Below, in pieces: positions 6,520-13,813 of a stretch of 13,825 nt of DNA. The stretch's first letter is position 1. The number at the start of each line of letters is the position of its first letter. The position numbers were made by a program, and so were the translations under genes. The notes below the pieces were generated by a model. The model did no database searches. It was not told where the DNA came from and worked only from the letters and a program-made list of their open reading frames with translations. Source of the DNA: an uncultured Collinsella sp. (GTDB lineage: Bacteria > Actinomycetota > Coriobacteriia > Coriobacteriales > Coriobacteriaceae); assembly GCA_900757705.1 (NCBI GenBank), contig CAAEOW010000079.1, positions 1 through 13,825 of the forward strand, in the 5' to 3' direction.

Positions 6520-7530
6520 GTGGCAAAACAGCGCGTTACGATCGCAGACGTCGCTCGAGAGGCGGGAACCTCGACGGCAAGCGTCTCGTATTACCTCAAC
6601 GACAAACGAGAAAAGCTTAGCGAGAAGACGCAGGCAAAGATTGCGCGCGTCATCAAGGAACTCGGATACGTTCCCAACGCCCAAGCGCAAACGCTCACCG
6701 GCAAACAGACCCACGTCATTGCCATCATCATTTTGGATAACACCAACAAGTGGGCGGGCCTCGTCCTCAACGGCATGGAGCAGGTCATGCTCCCCGCGGG
6801 CTACCAGACGGTCGTTTGCACGAGCAACTTTAACCCCGAGACCGAGCTCATGTACGTCGACAAGATGCTCTCGCTGGGCGTCGATGGCTTTATCATCCAG
6901 CCCACGGCAAACTTCAAAGCCGTGCACGACCGCATTAGACGCGCCGGCAAGCCCGTCGTCTTTTTTGACGCGGCCATCTACAGCCCAGGCACCAGCTGGA
7001 TCAAAACCAACCTCTACGACGGCGTGTACAACGCCACGCAGGCGCTTCTCGATGCCGGCTACGGGGACTTTTTCTCCATTGCCGCCAATATGACCGAAAT
7101 GCGCACCCGCATGGAACGTTTTCAGGGATATGCCGAGGCATTAGCCGCGAATGGGCAGCTCTACAAAGCCATCCCCATCGATCACAACAAGCCGTCAATC
7201 AACGAGCTCACCGAATACTTTAAATACAAGTTCAACCCCGCCAAGCGCACGCTCATCTTTGTCCAAAACCAATGGGCGCTCCCCCGCGTCTACAAGGCAC
7301 TTCAGCCCATGGCCCATCTGCTTCCGCAGCAAATCGGCCTTTTGGGACTCAACTGCGAAGACTGGACTAATCTCACCACACCGACCGTCTCCACCATCAT
7401 CGAGCCCGTCGACCAGGAAGGTCGCGAAGCAGCCGAGATGCTGCTCGCCCTACTTGACGGCAGCAGCGAACCCGGCGAGCAGCGCATTCTCGAGTGCAAG
7501 CTCAACTGGCTCGACTCCACCTCGATCTAG
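6520..7530 (+). CDS. LacI-family transcriptional regulator
   Basis: 336 residues. An N-terminal helix-turn-helix begins VTIADVAREAGTSTASVSYYLN, followed by the hinge helix region (LGYVPNAQAQTL) and a periplasmic-binding-protein-like effector domain (from about residue 60, THVIAIIILDN). The start is GTG at 6520: GGAAGGAG (6507-6514) lies five bases before it and the family normally begins directly at this point; an ATG at 6484 has no ribosome site. Transcribed away from the PTS operon, so it most likely represses that operon until a sugar or sugar phosphate binds. The stop is followed by a hairpin at 7536-7564. Effector unknown. Confidence 0.93.
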   Translation: MAKQRVTIADVAREAGTSTASVSYYLNDKREKLSEKTQAKIARVIKELGYVPNAQAQTLTGKQTHVIAIIILDNTNKWAGLVLNGMEQVMLPAGYQTVVCTSNFNPETELMYVDKMLSLGVDGFIIQPTANFKAVHDRIRRAGKPVVFFDAAIYSPGTSWIKTNLYDGVYNATQALLDAGYGDFFSIAANMTEMRTRMERFQGYAEALAANGQLYKAIPIDHNKPSINELTEYFKYKFNPAKRTLIFVQNQWALPRVYKALQPMAHLLPQQIGLLGLNCEDWTNLTTPTVSTIIEPVDQEGREAAEMLLALLDGSSEPGEQRILECKLNWLDSTSI

Positions 7531-7535
7531 ACCGC

Positions 7536-7564
7536 GGGACAAATAAATCAGGAGTGTTTGTCCC
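7536..7564 (+). terminator. Hairpin after the LacI-type gene
   Basis: GGGACAAA (7536-7543) and TTTGTCCC (7557-7564) form a perfect 8-bp stem with a 13-nt loop, six bases after the regulator's stop codon. The following bases (AAATCTT) are not a good T-run, so termination strength is uncertain. The stem resembles the one at 3131-3161 (shared GGACAAA), which hints at a dispersed element. Confidence 0.5.
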
Positions 7565-7649
7565 AAATCTTAAGTATTTGTTCGATAGAACGGCCCCTGC
7601 CGGCTCCTGCTAGACTGGTAGATTCCCAACCGTCCCTCCAGGAGCCTCA

Positions 7650-8615
7650 ATGTCGCGCAAGTCCGCCTACAAGCAAGTACTTTCCATCGGCACCGCCGTG
7701 GTGCTGGGGTTTGCACTGTTTACGGGATCGCTTGACGGGGCGCCCAAGCTGCTGTCGCCGCAAAGCGATGAACAGGCGGCGGCCCTGGCCGAGAAGCAAA
7801 ACGAGAGCCCCAGCCGCACCGATGACGAGGCGGACTTGGTCGCCCGGCTCGAATCGGGAACAGCGAGCTCCGAGGACTCCGGCGATGGCTCCGAATCCGC
7901 CACGATCAACACCAACGGCAACGTTGCCGAGGACAGCTCCACCACCCCCGTCGACGAAGTGGAAAACCCCGACCTCAACCGCGCGCGCGGCGTATACCTC
8001 ACCAGCATTCCCGACTACGCCGGCAACCCCTACGTTGCCCTCCGCGCCGACGGCACGCATCCGCTCGGCACGCCGTCGTTCACGCTCGATGAGTACGAAC
8101 GGGCCACCGAAGAGGGCTGCTTTAAGAAATTCTCCAAGCTCGACAGCCTGGGCCGCACCCGCAAAGCGCTCGCCTGCGTAGGCCCCGAGTCGCTCGGTCA
8201 AGGCGAGCGCGGCGATATCTCGCGTATCCATCCCGCTGGATGGCGTCAGCAGCGCTACGACTTTATTCCGGGCCAGAGCCTCTACAACCGCTGCCACCTT
8301 ATCGCCTGGTCGCTCTGCGGCGAAAACGCCAACCGTAAGAATCTCCTCACCGGCACGCGCTATCTCAACGAGACGGGCATGCTACCGTTTGAAGAGCAGA
8401 TTCTCAACTATATTCGCGATACGGGCAACCATGTTCTCTATCGCGTCACGCCCATGTATAACGAAGAGGAACTTGTCTGCCGCGGCGTGCGCCTCGAGGC
8501 GCAATCGGTCGAGGACCACGGCAAGGCCCTCTGCTTCCACGCATACTGCTACAACCTGCAGCCGCATGTGCAGATCGACTACGCCACCGGCCGCAATCAG
8601 GCATCCGGAGACTAG
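7650..8615 (+). CDS. Secreted or membrane-anchored DNA/RNA non-specific endonuclease
   Basis: 321 residues. A hydrophobic stretch at about 9-26 after a basic start (MSRKSAYK) is a signal peptide or membrane anchor; residues about 38-108 are an acidic, Ser/Thr-rich low-complexity linker. The nuclease domain follows, with YNRCHLIAW (212-220; H216 is the expected catalytic histidine, in the place of the DRGH motif) and NRKNLLTGTRYLNETGMLPFE (N240 a likely metal-binding position), then GNHVLYRVTP and VQIDYATG. This matches the EndA/streptococcal-DNase-like branch of the beta-beta-alpha-metal nucleases, active outside the cell in nutrient scavenging, DNA uptake or escape from host DNA nets. The start has AGGAG seven bases before it. 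Seven cysteines lie in the C-terminal half. It stands alone, so its role is not set by context. Confidence 0.88.
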   Translation: MSRKSAYKQVLSIGTAVVLGFALFTGSLDGAPKLLSPQSDEQAAALAEKQNESPSRTDDEADLVARLESGTASSEDSGDGSESATINTNGNVAEDSSTTPVDEVENPDLNRARGVYLTSIPDYAGNPYVALRADGTHPLGTPSFTLDEYERATEEGCFKKFSKLDSLGRTRKALACVGPESLGQGERGDISRIHPAGWRQQRYDFIPGQSLYNRCHLIAWSLCGENANRKNLLTGTRYLNETGMLPFEEQILNYIRDTGNHVLYRVTPMYNEEELVCRGVRLEAQSVEDHGKALCFHAYCYNLQPHVQIDYATGRNQASGD

Positions 8616-8645
8616 GGCCGACCGCGCCGCCCGTAACCCAAAAAA

Positions 8646-8676
8646 TGATCCGTTTTCCTCCGTCCCCAAGGGATCA
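8646..8676. repeat. Short inverted repeat before the shared terminator
   Basis: TGATCC (8646-8651) and GGATCA (8671-8676) can pair, closing a 19-nt loop, directly next to the strong hairpin at 8680-8709. It may be a remnant of a dispersed intergenic element; it contains no coding sequence. Confidence 0.3.
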
Positions 8677-8679
8677 AAT

Positions 8680-8711
8680 AAGGCCGCCCCGGTTACCCAG
8701 GGCGGCCTTTT
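8680..8711. terminator. Two-sided terminator between nuclease and EF-G-like genes
   Basis: A perfect 10-bp stem (8680-8689 with 8700-8709, loop 10 nt) is followed by TTTT on the plus strand and by TTATTT on the minus strand. It lies between two convergent genes and probably ends both transcripts. Confidence 0.85.
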
Positions 8712-8744
8712 CGTCAGCACCTACATTGCAGGCAAAGCCCCGCC

Positions 8745-10820
8745 CTACTTAGCGCGACCCTCCTCATAGCGCTCGACCAGCTTGGCCTGAACGTCATAAG
8801 GCACCTGCTCGTAGCCAGCGGGCTTCATGGTAAAGTCGCCCGTGCCGCGCGTGATAGAGCGCAGGCGCGTCGAGTAATCCGTCAGCTCGGCCAGCGGGGC
8901 CTGGGCAATGACCACGGTATCGCCGCGCTCGTCGGTCTCCATGCCTGTCACGCGACCGCGCGAGGCCGAGATGTCGCCCATCACGGCGCCGGCATAGCTC
9001 TCGGGGATAGTCACCGTGATTTCCTCGATGGGCTCCAGCACCACCGGGTCGGCATCGGCGCACGCCTTGCGCAGGCCGATGCGGGCCGCCGCGCGGAACG
9101 CCATCTCGTTGGAGTCGACGCTGTGATACGAGCCATCGTACACAGCCACGCGAATGCCCGTGAGCGGGTAGCCGGCGATGATGCCGTCCTTCATAGTCTC
9201 CTGGACGCCCTTGTCCACGGCAGGGATCAGCGAGCGCGGAATGCGGCCGCCCACGACCTCGTCCACAAACTCATAACCGTCGCTCGTACCGTCGGCGGCA
9301 ATCATCGGCTCCACACGCAGCCAGCAGTCACCATACTGACCGGCGCCACCGGTCTGCTTCTTGTGGCGGCCCTGGGCGCTCGCCGTGCGGCGGATGGTCT
9401 CGCGATACGGAATGCGGATCGGCACGCTCTTGGCGGCGACCTTGGTGCGGTCCTCCAAACGGTTGAGCAGGACCGAAACCTGCGCCTCGCCCACCGCCGA
9501 GATAATGGTCTGGCCGGTCTCCTCATCGCGGTCGATACTCATGGTCGGATCGGCCTTACAAGCCTTCTCGATAAACGTGTAGAGCTTCTCTTCGTCGCCG
9601 CGGTTCTCGGCTTCGATGGCGATGCGATACTGCGAGTTGGGGAACTTAAACGCCGCAGCCTCGACCTTGCCGGTAATGGAGAGCGTGTCACCCGTCTCGG
9701 CCGCCAACTTGGGCGCCACGATAATGTCGCCGGCATAGGCGTGACCGACCTCGGTCATGTCGCGGCCGCACATCACATACAGGTGAGCCAGACGATCGCT
9801 CTTGCGGGTACGCGCGTTGATCAGCTCAAGGCCCGGCTCAAGCGTGCCCGTCAGCACCTTGATAAAGCTGATGCGACCCTGCTGCGGATCGGCCAGCGTC
9901 TTAAACACAAACGCCACCGGGCGGTCATCGTCACTCGAGATCTTGAGCGAATCGCCGTCGATGAGTGGCATCTCGCCGTAGTCCGTCGGCGCCGGGAAGT
10001 ATGTGGCGATGTCGTCCATCAGCGAGTTGACGCCCTGCTCCTTAATGCAATCTCCCGCAAAGACCGGCACAAAGATGCGCTCGGCGATCGCCTTCGACAG
10101 CAGGCCTTCAAGCTCCTCCTGCGTCAGCGTCTCCTCGCCTTCCAGGTATTTCATCATCAGCTCATCGTCGGCCTCGGCCACCAGCTCGCATAGATGGTCA
10201 TGGGCTTCCTCGGCCTGGGCACGATACTCCTCAGGAATCTCCGACTCAACGGCTTCGGCGCCGTTGCAATGGCGCGCCTTCATGCGCACCAGGTCGATGA
10301 TACCGTCAAAGTCCTCGCCCTCGCCCCAGGGAAGAGTCACGGCGCCCAGGCGCGTGCCAAAGCGCTCCTGCAGCAGGTCCATGGTGGTCGCGAAGCTGGC
10401 CTCGGAGCGCGACAGGCGGTTCACGAACACCGCACGCGCCAGGCGCAGGTCCTCGGCGGCATACCAGAGCTTAACCGTCGTAGGCTGCGGGCCGGCCTCG
10501 GCATCGACCACAAACAGAGCCGTCTCGCAGACGCTCATCGCGGCAAAGGCGTCGCCGATAAAATCGGGATAGCACGGGGCATCGAGCACATTGATGCGTG
10601 CGCCCTTCCAGTCGATCGGCGCAATGGTCGTCGAGATGGAAAACGCACGCTTGACCTCTTCGGGGTCATAGTCGAGCGTGGGCTTGGTGCCGTCGTGGCC
10701 GCCCAGACGGGCGGTCTTACCGGAAAGGTGGAGCATGGCCTCGGCGAGTGAAGTCTTGCCCACCCCGCCTTGGCCTACGAGCACCACGTTCCTTACGTTA
10801 CCGGTCTTGGGAGCACCCAT
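8745..10820 (-). CDS. EF-G-like translational GTPase paralogue
   Basis: 691 residues with the EF-G domain order: G domain (about 10-270), beta-barrel domain II, domains III, IV (RRTASAQGRHKKQTGGAGQY region) and V (VMGDISASRGRVTGME). It belongs to the EF-G-like paralogue group found in many actinobacteria beside the true EF-G, not the main fusA: it has no str-operon neighbours. G1 is GQGGVGKT (16-23). G3 reads DAPCYPDF (80-87) where EF-G has DTPGHVDF, and G4 reads NRLS (134-137) in place of NKMD. Those changes remove the usual catalytic histidine and the guanine-specifying aspartate. The ATG was chosen because a perfect AAGGAGGT precedes it; an upstream in-frame start at 10931 is not supported. 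Cellular role of the group is not settled. Confidence 0.9.
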   Translation of the reverse strand: MGAPKTGNVRNVVLVGQGGVGKTSLAEAMLHLSGKTARLGGHDGTKPTLDYDPEEVKRAFSISTTIAPIDWKGARINVLDAPCYPDFIGDAFAAMSVCETALFVVDAEAGPQPTTVKLWYAAEDLRLARAVFVNRLSRSEASFATTMDLLQERFGTRLGAVTLPWGEGEDFDGIIDLVRMKARHCNGAEAVESEIPEEYRAQAEEAHDHLCELVAEADDELMMKYLEGEETLTQEELEGLLSKAIAERIFVPVFAGDCIKEQGVNSLMDDIATYFPAPTDYGEMPLIDGDSLKISSDDDRPVAFVFKTLADPQQGRISFIKVLTGTLEPGLELINARTRKSDRLAHLYVMCGRDMTEVGHAYAGDIIVAPKLAAETGDTLSITGKVEAAAFKFPNSQYRIAIEAENRGDEEKLYTFIEKACKADPTMSIDRDEETGQTIISAVGEAQVSVLLNRLEDRTKVAAKSVPIRIPYRETIRRTASAQGRHKKQTGGAGQYGDCWLRVEPMIAADGTSDGYEFVDEVVGGRIPRSLIPAVDKGVQETMKDGIIAGYPLTGIRVAVYDGSYHSVDSNEMAFRAAARIGLRKACADADPVVLEPIEEITVTIPESYAGAVMGDISASRGRVTGMETDERGDTVVIAQAPLAELTDYSTRLRSITRGTGDFTMKPAGYEQVPYDVQAKLVERYEEGRAK

Positions 10821-11063
10821 GATGACCTCCTTGCAGGGCCGCGCGCATTGCGCGACGCCAACGGGGAGAGTTCGCGGTCGGTGCCATCCCGGGAGCAGCA
10901 TGGTCGGCAGCCGAGCCGACTCACCCTCCAAATGTCCTATGCCACCACCCTACCCTCACGGACGGCTGTCCATGCATACCTTTCGGCACACGTATGAATA
11001 CAGGCGGCGAGAGGAAGAGACAAGCTTGTGGGGCAATTATTGAACCCCGTCGATGTAAACAAA
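10821..11063. other. Gap upstream of the EF-G-like gene
   Basis: About 240 nt with no convincing gene on either strand; it holds the leader of the EF-G-like gene. A GTCGGC/GCCGAC hairpin lies near 10903-10921 and a 10-bp palindrome ACAAGCTTGT at 11020-11029. The possible promoter at 10995-11023 is listed separately. Confidence 0.5.
10995..11023 (-). promoter_or_regulatory. Possible promoter of the EF-G-like gene
   Basis: On the minus strand TTGTCT (11018-11023) and TATTCA (10995-11000) stand 17 bp apart, matching consensus at 4 and 3 of 6 bases. It would give a leader of about 165 nt. The match is weak. Confidence 0.3.
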
Positions 11064-11097
11064 AAGCCGCCACAGACCGTAAGACCTGTGGCGGCTT
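11064..11097 (-). terminator. Terminator of the amino-acid ABC operon
   Basis: Perfect 12-bp stem (11064-11075 with 11086-11097, loop 10 nt) followed on the minus strand by a run of five Ts. It lies about 35 nt beyond the ATPase stop codon and has the canonical form of an intrinsic terminator. Confidence 0.9.
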
Positions 11098-11130
11098 CGC
11101 CTCAATTAATAGTTGAGTAAATACCTGAGC

Positions 11131-11895
11131 CTATCCCTCGATACGGCTCAAGAACTCACGCGTGCGCCGCTCGCGCGGATGGTCGATAACCTGCTCGGCA
11201 GATCCCTCCTCGACAATGCGACCGCCGTCCATAAAGACCACGTGGTCGGCAACATCGCGCGCAAATTGCATCGCGTGGGTCACGATTACCATCGTCATAT
11301 TCTGCGCCGCCAGGTCCTTAATGACACGCAGCACCTCGGCCGTCAGCTCGGGATCGAGTGCCGAGGTCGGCTCGTCAAAGAATAAGATTTCCGGATCGAG
11401 CGCCAGGGCGCGGGCAATACTCACGCGCTGCTGCTGACCGCCCGAAAGCTCACACGGCACCTTGTTCTCGTTGCCCGTAAGCCCCATCTGCGCGATCAAC
11501 TCACGCGCACGCGCCTCCGCCTGCTCGCGCGGGCGCTTAAGCACGCGGATCGGCGCGTCGATGATGTTTTTCATCACCGTATAGTGCGGGAACAGATTGT
11601 AGTTCTGGAACACCAGACCAAACCGCGAGCGCGCCTGTTTGGGCACGTCGCCTTTCGCATAGACCGCACCCGGCCCCGCGTCCGTCGCAACGGCAAGGTC
11701 GCCAAACGAGAGAGAGCCTCCGTCGAGTGTCTCGAGCAGCGTGGCACACCGCAGCAGCGTAGACTTACCGCCGCCCGAAGGTCCGATAATCGCCACGACC
11801 TCACCGCGCTTGACTTCGAGTGAGATATCCTTGAGCACCTCATTGCCGCCAAACGCCTTACGCGCGCTTTCGATTTTCATCACTGAGTTAGTCAT
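11131..11895 (-). CDS. Polar amino-acid ABC transporter ATPase (GlnQ/HisP type)
   Basis: 254 residues forming the cytoplasmic ATPase that powers the importer. Visible motifs are Walker A GPSGGGKST (38-46), the Q-loop VFQNYNLFPH (Q97), signature LSGGQQQR (150-157), Walker B LFFDEPTSALD (171-181) and the switch histidine H207. This set and the length are characteristic of the polar amino-acid subfamily. The ATG overlaps the end of the permease gene by 8 nt and lacks a strong ribosome site, so translation is probably coupled to the permease; a second ATG five codons in is a possible alternative start. Last gene of the operon. The exact amino acid cannot be read from this subunit. An insertion-like stretch (about 68-88) separates Walker A from the Q-loop. 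Confidence 0.95.
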   Translation of the reverse strand: MTNSVMKIESARKAFGGNEVLKDISLEVKRGEVVAIIGPSGGGKSTLLRCATLLETLDGGSLSFGDLAVATDAGPGAVYAKGDVPKQARSRFGLVFQNYNLFPHYTVMKNIIDAPIRVLKRPREQAEARARELIAQMGLTGNENKVPCELSGGQQQRVSIARALALDPEILFFDEPTSALDPELTAEVLRVIKDLAAQNMTMVIVTHAMQFARDVADHVVFMDGGRIVEEGSAEQVIDHPRERRTREFLSRIEG

Positions 11896-12541
11896 GATAA
11901 TAGTCCAGCTTCTTTTCGGCAGCGCCCAGCAGCATCTCGACGACGAAGTTAAAGACCCAGTAAATCAGCGCCGCAATCGCAAACGGCACCATGCTCACCT
12001 GCGAGGCAACCAGCGCCTTGGCCGTCGAGAACATCTCGCCCACGCCAATGGCAAATGCCAGCGACGTATCCTTGACCAGCGTGATAATCTCGTTGCCCAT
12101 CGCCGGCAAAATGCGCTTGGCGACCTGCGGCATCACGATATACAGAAACGTCTGCATGCGCGAGTAGCCCAGCACCTCGGCAGCCTCGTATTGACCGCGC
12201 GGAATGGACTGCAGGCCCGAGCGATAGATCTCGGCAAAGTAACCGGCGTAGTTGATGATGAACGCCACGACGCACGCCGTCCACTTGGAATCGGGCGTGA
12301 GCGAAATGCCAAACACGTAGTACGGGGCAAAGTAGATGGCAAACATCTGCAGCATGAGCGGCGTACCGCGCATGACCGAAATGTAGATGCGCGCAATCCA
12401 GCGGAGCGGCGCAATTTTGCTCATGCGCATAAACGCCACGGGGATTCCCAGCGGAATCGACCCCAGCAGCGTCAGCACAAACAGCTGCAAACTGACCAAG
12501 AATCCCTGGCCAAGCATCTGCATCATGACCTGAATAGACAA
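11888..12541 (-). CDS. Polar amino-acid ABC transporter permease (HisM/GlnP type)
   Basis: 217-residue inner-membrane subunit with about five hydrophobic segments. The RGTPLMLQ motif (58-65) near the second segment and the EAA loop EAAEVLGYSRMQTFLYIVMPQ (119-139), which docks on the ATPase, identify the family. The start appears to be TTG at 12539-12541 with AGAGAGC upstream; ATG codons five and six codons further in are possible alternatives. Only one permease gene is present, so the channel is probably a homodimer. It lies between the binding-protein and ATPase genes but is separated from the former by a 107-bp hairpin element. Confidence 0.94.
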   Translation of the reverse strand: MSIQVMMQMLGQGFLVSLQLFVLTLLGSIPLGIPVAFMRMSKIAPLRWIARIYISVMRGTPLMLQMFAIYFAPYYVFGISLTPDSKWTACVVAFIINYAGYFAEIYRSGLQSIPRGQYEAAEVLGYSRMQTFLYIVMPQVAKRILPAMGNEIITLVKDTSLAFAIGVGEMFSTAKALVASQVSMVPFAIAALIYWVFNFVVEMLLGAAEKKLDYYHD

Positions 12542-12582
12542 CCCAAGCTCTCTTTCACAGTAACGGAACAGCGGATTTTACT

Positions 12583-12689
12583 CTCAAATAGGCACAGTGC
12601 CCAAGATTGCGAGCGACAAGCCCGACGAAGCGTACTTTGGTACGCGAGGAGGGTTGGAGCCGCAAGGTTGGGTGCTGTGGCTATTTGAG
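12583..12689 (-). repeat. 107-bp long imperfect hairpin between binding-protein and permease genes
   Basis: Outer arms of 22 nt (12583-12604 and 12668-12689) match at 19 positions as inverted repeats, with two of the three differences becoming G-U pairs in RNA. The apex is a perfect GCGTAC/GTACGC stem with a TTTG loop (12630-12645), and the intervening stretch pairs imperfectly. The outer arm CTCAAATAG includes the last two codons and the stop of the binding-protein gene. No T-run follows, so it is not a plain terminator. By analogy with stem-loops between malE and malF it could protect the upstream message and lower permease expression. Confidence 0.7.
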
Positions 12690-13541
12690 AACCCAGTTGT
12701 CGAAGGATAGACCGTAATCTGCATATTTATCGCACAGGTCCTTGACCGCACCGTCCTCGTAGAGCGCCTTGAGCGACTCGGTCACGGCATCGGCGGACTT
12801 GGTGTCGCCCTTCTTAAAGCCGACGGCGTAGTGCTCGCTGGACAGCGGCTTGTCGAGCTGCGTATAGGCATCGGGCTTGGCGGCAAGCTGATACTGGGCA
12901 ATCGAAAGGTCGCAAGCCACGGCATCGACCGCGCCGCTCTCGAGCTGCATAAAGGCCGTGTTGTACTCGCCGATGGTATCGAGCGTGGCAAACGTCGCGG
13001 CCAGATCCTTCTGGTCGCCCTCGAGCACATCCTGCGCAGCGGAATCAGTCTGGGTAATCACGGTCTTGCCGGCAAGATCGTCCCAGCTCTTGATACCCGC
13101 GTCCTTCTTGACCACCAACACCTGCTCGTTGAGCATATATGGCTCGGAGAACGTGTAGTCGTCCTCGCGGCCCTCCATGGTAAAGCCGTTCCAGATGCAG
13201 TTGATGGCACCCGAGTTGAGCAGCGTGTCCTTGGCATCCCAATCGATGGCCTCGTAATCGACATCCCAGCCCTGCTTATCGGCAACGGCCTTGGCAAGGT
13301 CAAGGTCAAAGCCCGTGTACTCGCCGTCATCGCCCACAAAGCCGTACGGAGGGTAGGACTTGTCAAAGCCCACCACGAGCTTCTTGGACTCCGCGGCGCC
13401 CTTCACATCCTTGGCCGCGGCAGAACCAGCAGCGGAGCCCTTGCCAGCACCACCGCCGCAGCCGACAAGACCAAGGCCAAGCACCGTGGCGAGCGAGCCG
13501 GCTAGACCAACAAACTGACGACGAGACATATCGGTATTCAT
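12681..13541 (-). CDS. Amino-acid ABC transporter substrate-binding lipoprotein
   Basis: 286 residues. The leader carries a twin-arginine sequence (MSRRQFVGLAG, residues 5-15), a hydrophobic stretch and a lipobox ending LVGC (C28), so the mature protein is probably a membrane-anchored lipoprotein, possibly exported by Tat. After a Gly/Ala/Ser-rich spacer comes a family 3 solute-binding domain: VGFDKSYPPYGFVGDDGEYTGFDLDLAKAV (about 55-84), then NGFTMEGREDDYTFSEPY, and IAQYQLAAKPD. Such proteins bind polar amino acids or cystine. The start chosen encodes MNTDMSRR, with GAGGGGG before it; an upstream start at 13562 is in the leader and has no such site. First gene of the operon and likely the most abundant product. 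Confidence 0.94.
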   Translation of the reverse strand: MNTDMSRRQFVGLAGSLATVLGLGLVGCGGGAGKGSAAGSAAAKDVKGAAESKKLVVGFDKSYPPYGFVGDDGEYTGFDLDLAKAVADKQGWDVDYEAIDWDAKDTLLNSGAINCIWNGFTMEGREDDYTFSEPYMLNEQVLVVKKDAGIKSWDDLAGKTVITQTDSAAQDVLEGDQKDLAATFATLDTIGEYNTAFMQLESGAVDAVACDLSIAQYQLAAKPDAYTQLDKPLSSEHYAVGFKKGDTKSADAVTESLKALYEDGAVKDLCDKYADYGLSFDNWVLK

Positions 13542-13570
13542 GGTATTCCCCCTCGATAGCACTTTAGTTA

Positions 13571-13612
13571 GGTAAAGTGAGTCATGTAACGTCCAGAATC
13601 ATACACTTTACC
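13571..13612. promoter_or_regulatory. 9-bp dyad at the ABC operon promoter
   Basis: GGTAAAGTG (13571-13579) and CACTTTACC (13604-13612) form a perfect inverted repeat 24 bp apart. One half lies in the promoter spacer next to the -10 box, the other about 15 bp past the expected transcription start. This fits a repressor site or an early leader hairpin. The regulator is not encoded in the window. Confidence 0.5.
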
Positions 13613-13626
13613 TTGATGGAGCACAA
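13598..13626 (-). promoter_or_regulatory. Promoter of the ABC operon
   Basis: On the minus strand TTGTGC (13621-13626) and TATGAT (13598-13603) are separated by 17 bp; the -10 matches consensus at 5 of 6 bases, the -35 at 3 of 6. The leader to the binding-protein start would be about 50 nt. The -35 lies inside the first copy of the tandem repeat. Confidence 0.6.
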
Positions 13627-13804
13627 GGTTGGGGTTGCCCGGCGCGGGCGGGGAGCGGCGCGGAATTAAGTTTCCTGCTCTACAGTCCTGCGCAAGACGG
13701 AAAGCACGTATGGAGCACTAGGTTGGAGCACCCGGCTGGGTGGCGCCCGGCGCGGAGTTTAATTTGCTGCTCTACAGTCCTGCTCACGACGGAGGCCACA
13801 TTAA
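13617..13804. repeat. Two degenerate tandem copies of a unit of about 94 bp
   Basis: Copy 1 starts at 13617 (TGGAGCACAAGGTTGG) and copy 2 at 13711 (TGGAGCACTAGGTTGG). Both share CCCGGC, GGCGCGGA, an exact CTGCTCTACAGTCCTG (13675-13690 and 13767-13782) and GACGGA in the same order. The 92-94-bp period drifts by small indels. No gene is seen here on either strand. Confidence 0.7.
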
Positions 13805-13813
13805 GTGGCCTCC
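13791..13813. terminator. Hairpin at the right edge
   Basis: A perfect 9-bp stem, GGAGGCCAC (13791-13799) and GTGGCCTCC (13805-13813) with an ATTAA loop. T-runs are poor on both strands. It may be the terminator of a gene beyond the window, or part of the tandem repeat region. Confidence 0.4.

Noticed and set aside
7647..8297. A minus-strand frame opposite the nuclease gene.
   Set aside because: The plus strand has a signal peptide, nuclease motif and ribosome site; the minus frame has none of these.
9123..10193. A 356-codon open frame on the plus strand within the EF-G-like gene.
   Set aside because: The minus strand carries an unbroken EF-G-like protein with all domains; the plus frame is Arg/His-rich and unlike any family.
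12583..12689. The long hairpin as an intrinsic terminator or a tRNA.
   Set aside because: No T-run follows on either strand and no cloverleaf with a T-loop sequence can be drawn; the simple long stem explains it better.
13617..13804. The tandem units as a CRISPR array.
   Set aside because: The unit is about 94 bp, there are only two diverged copies, and there is no short exact repeat with unique spacers and no cas gene.
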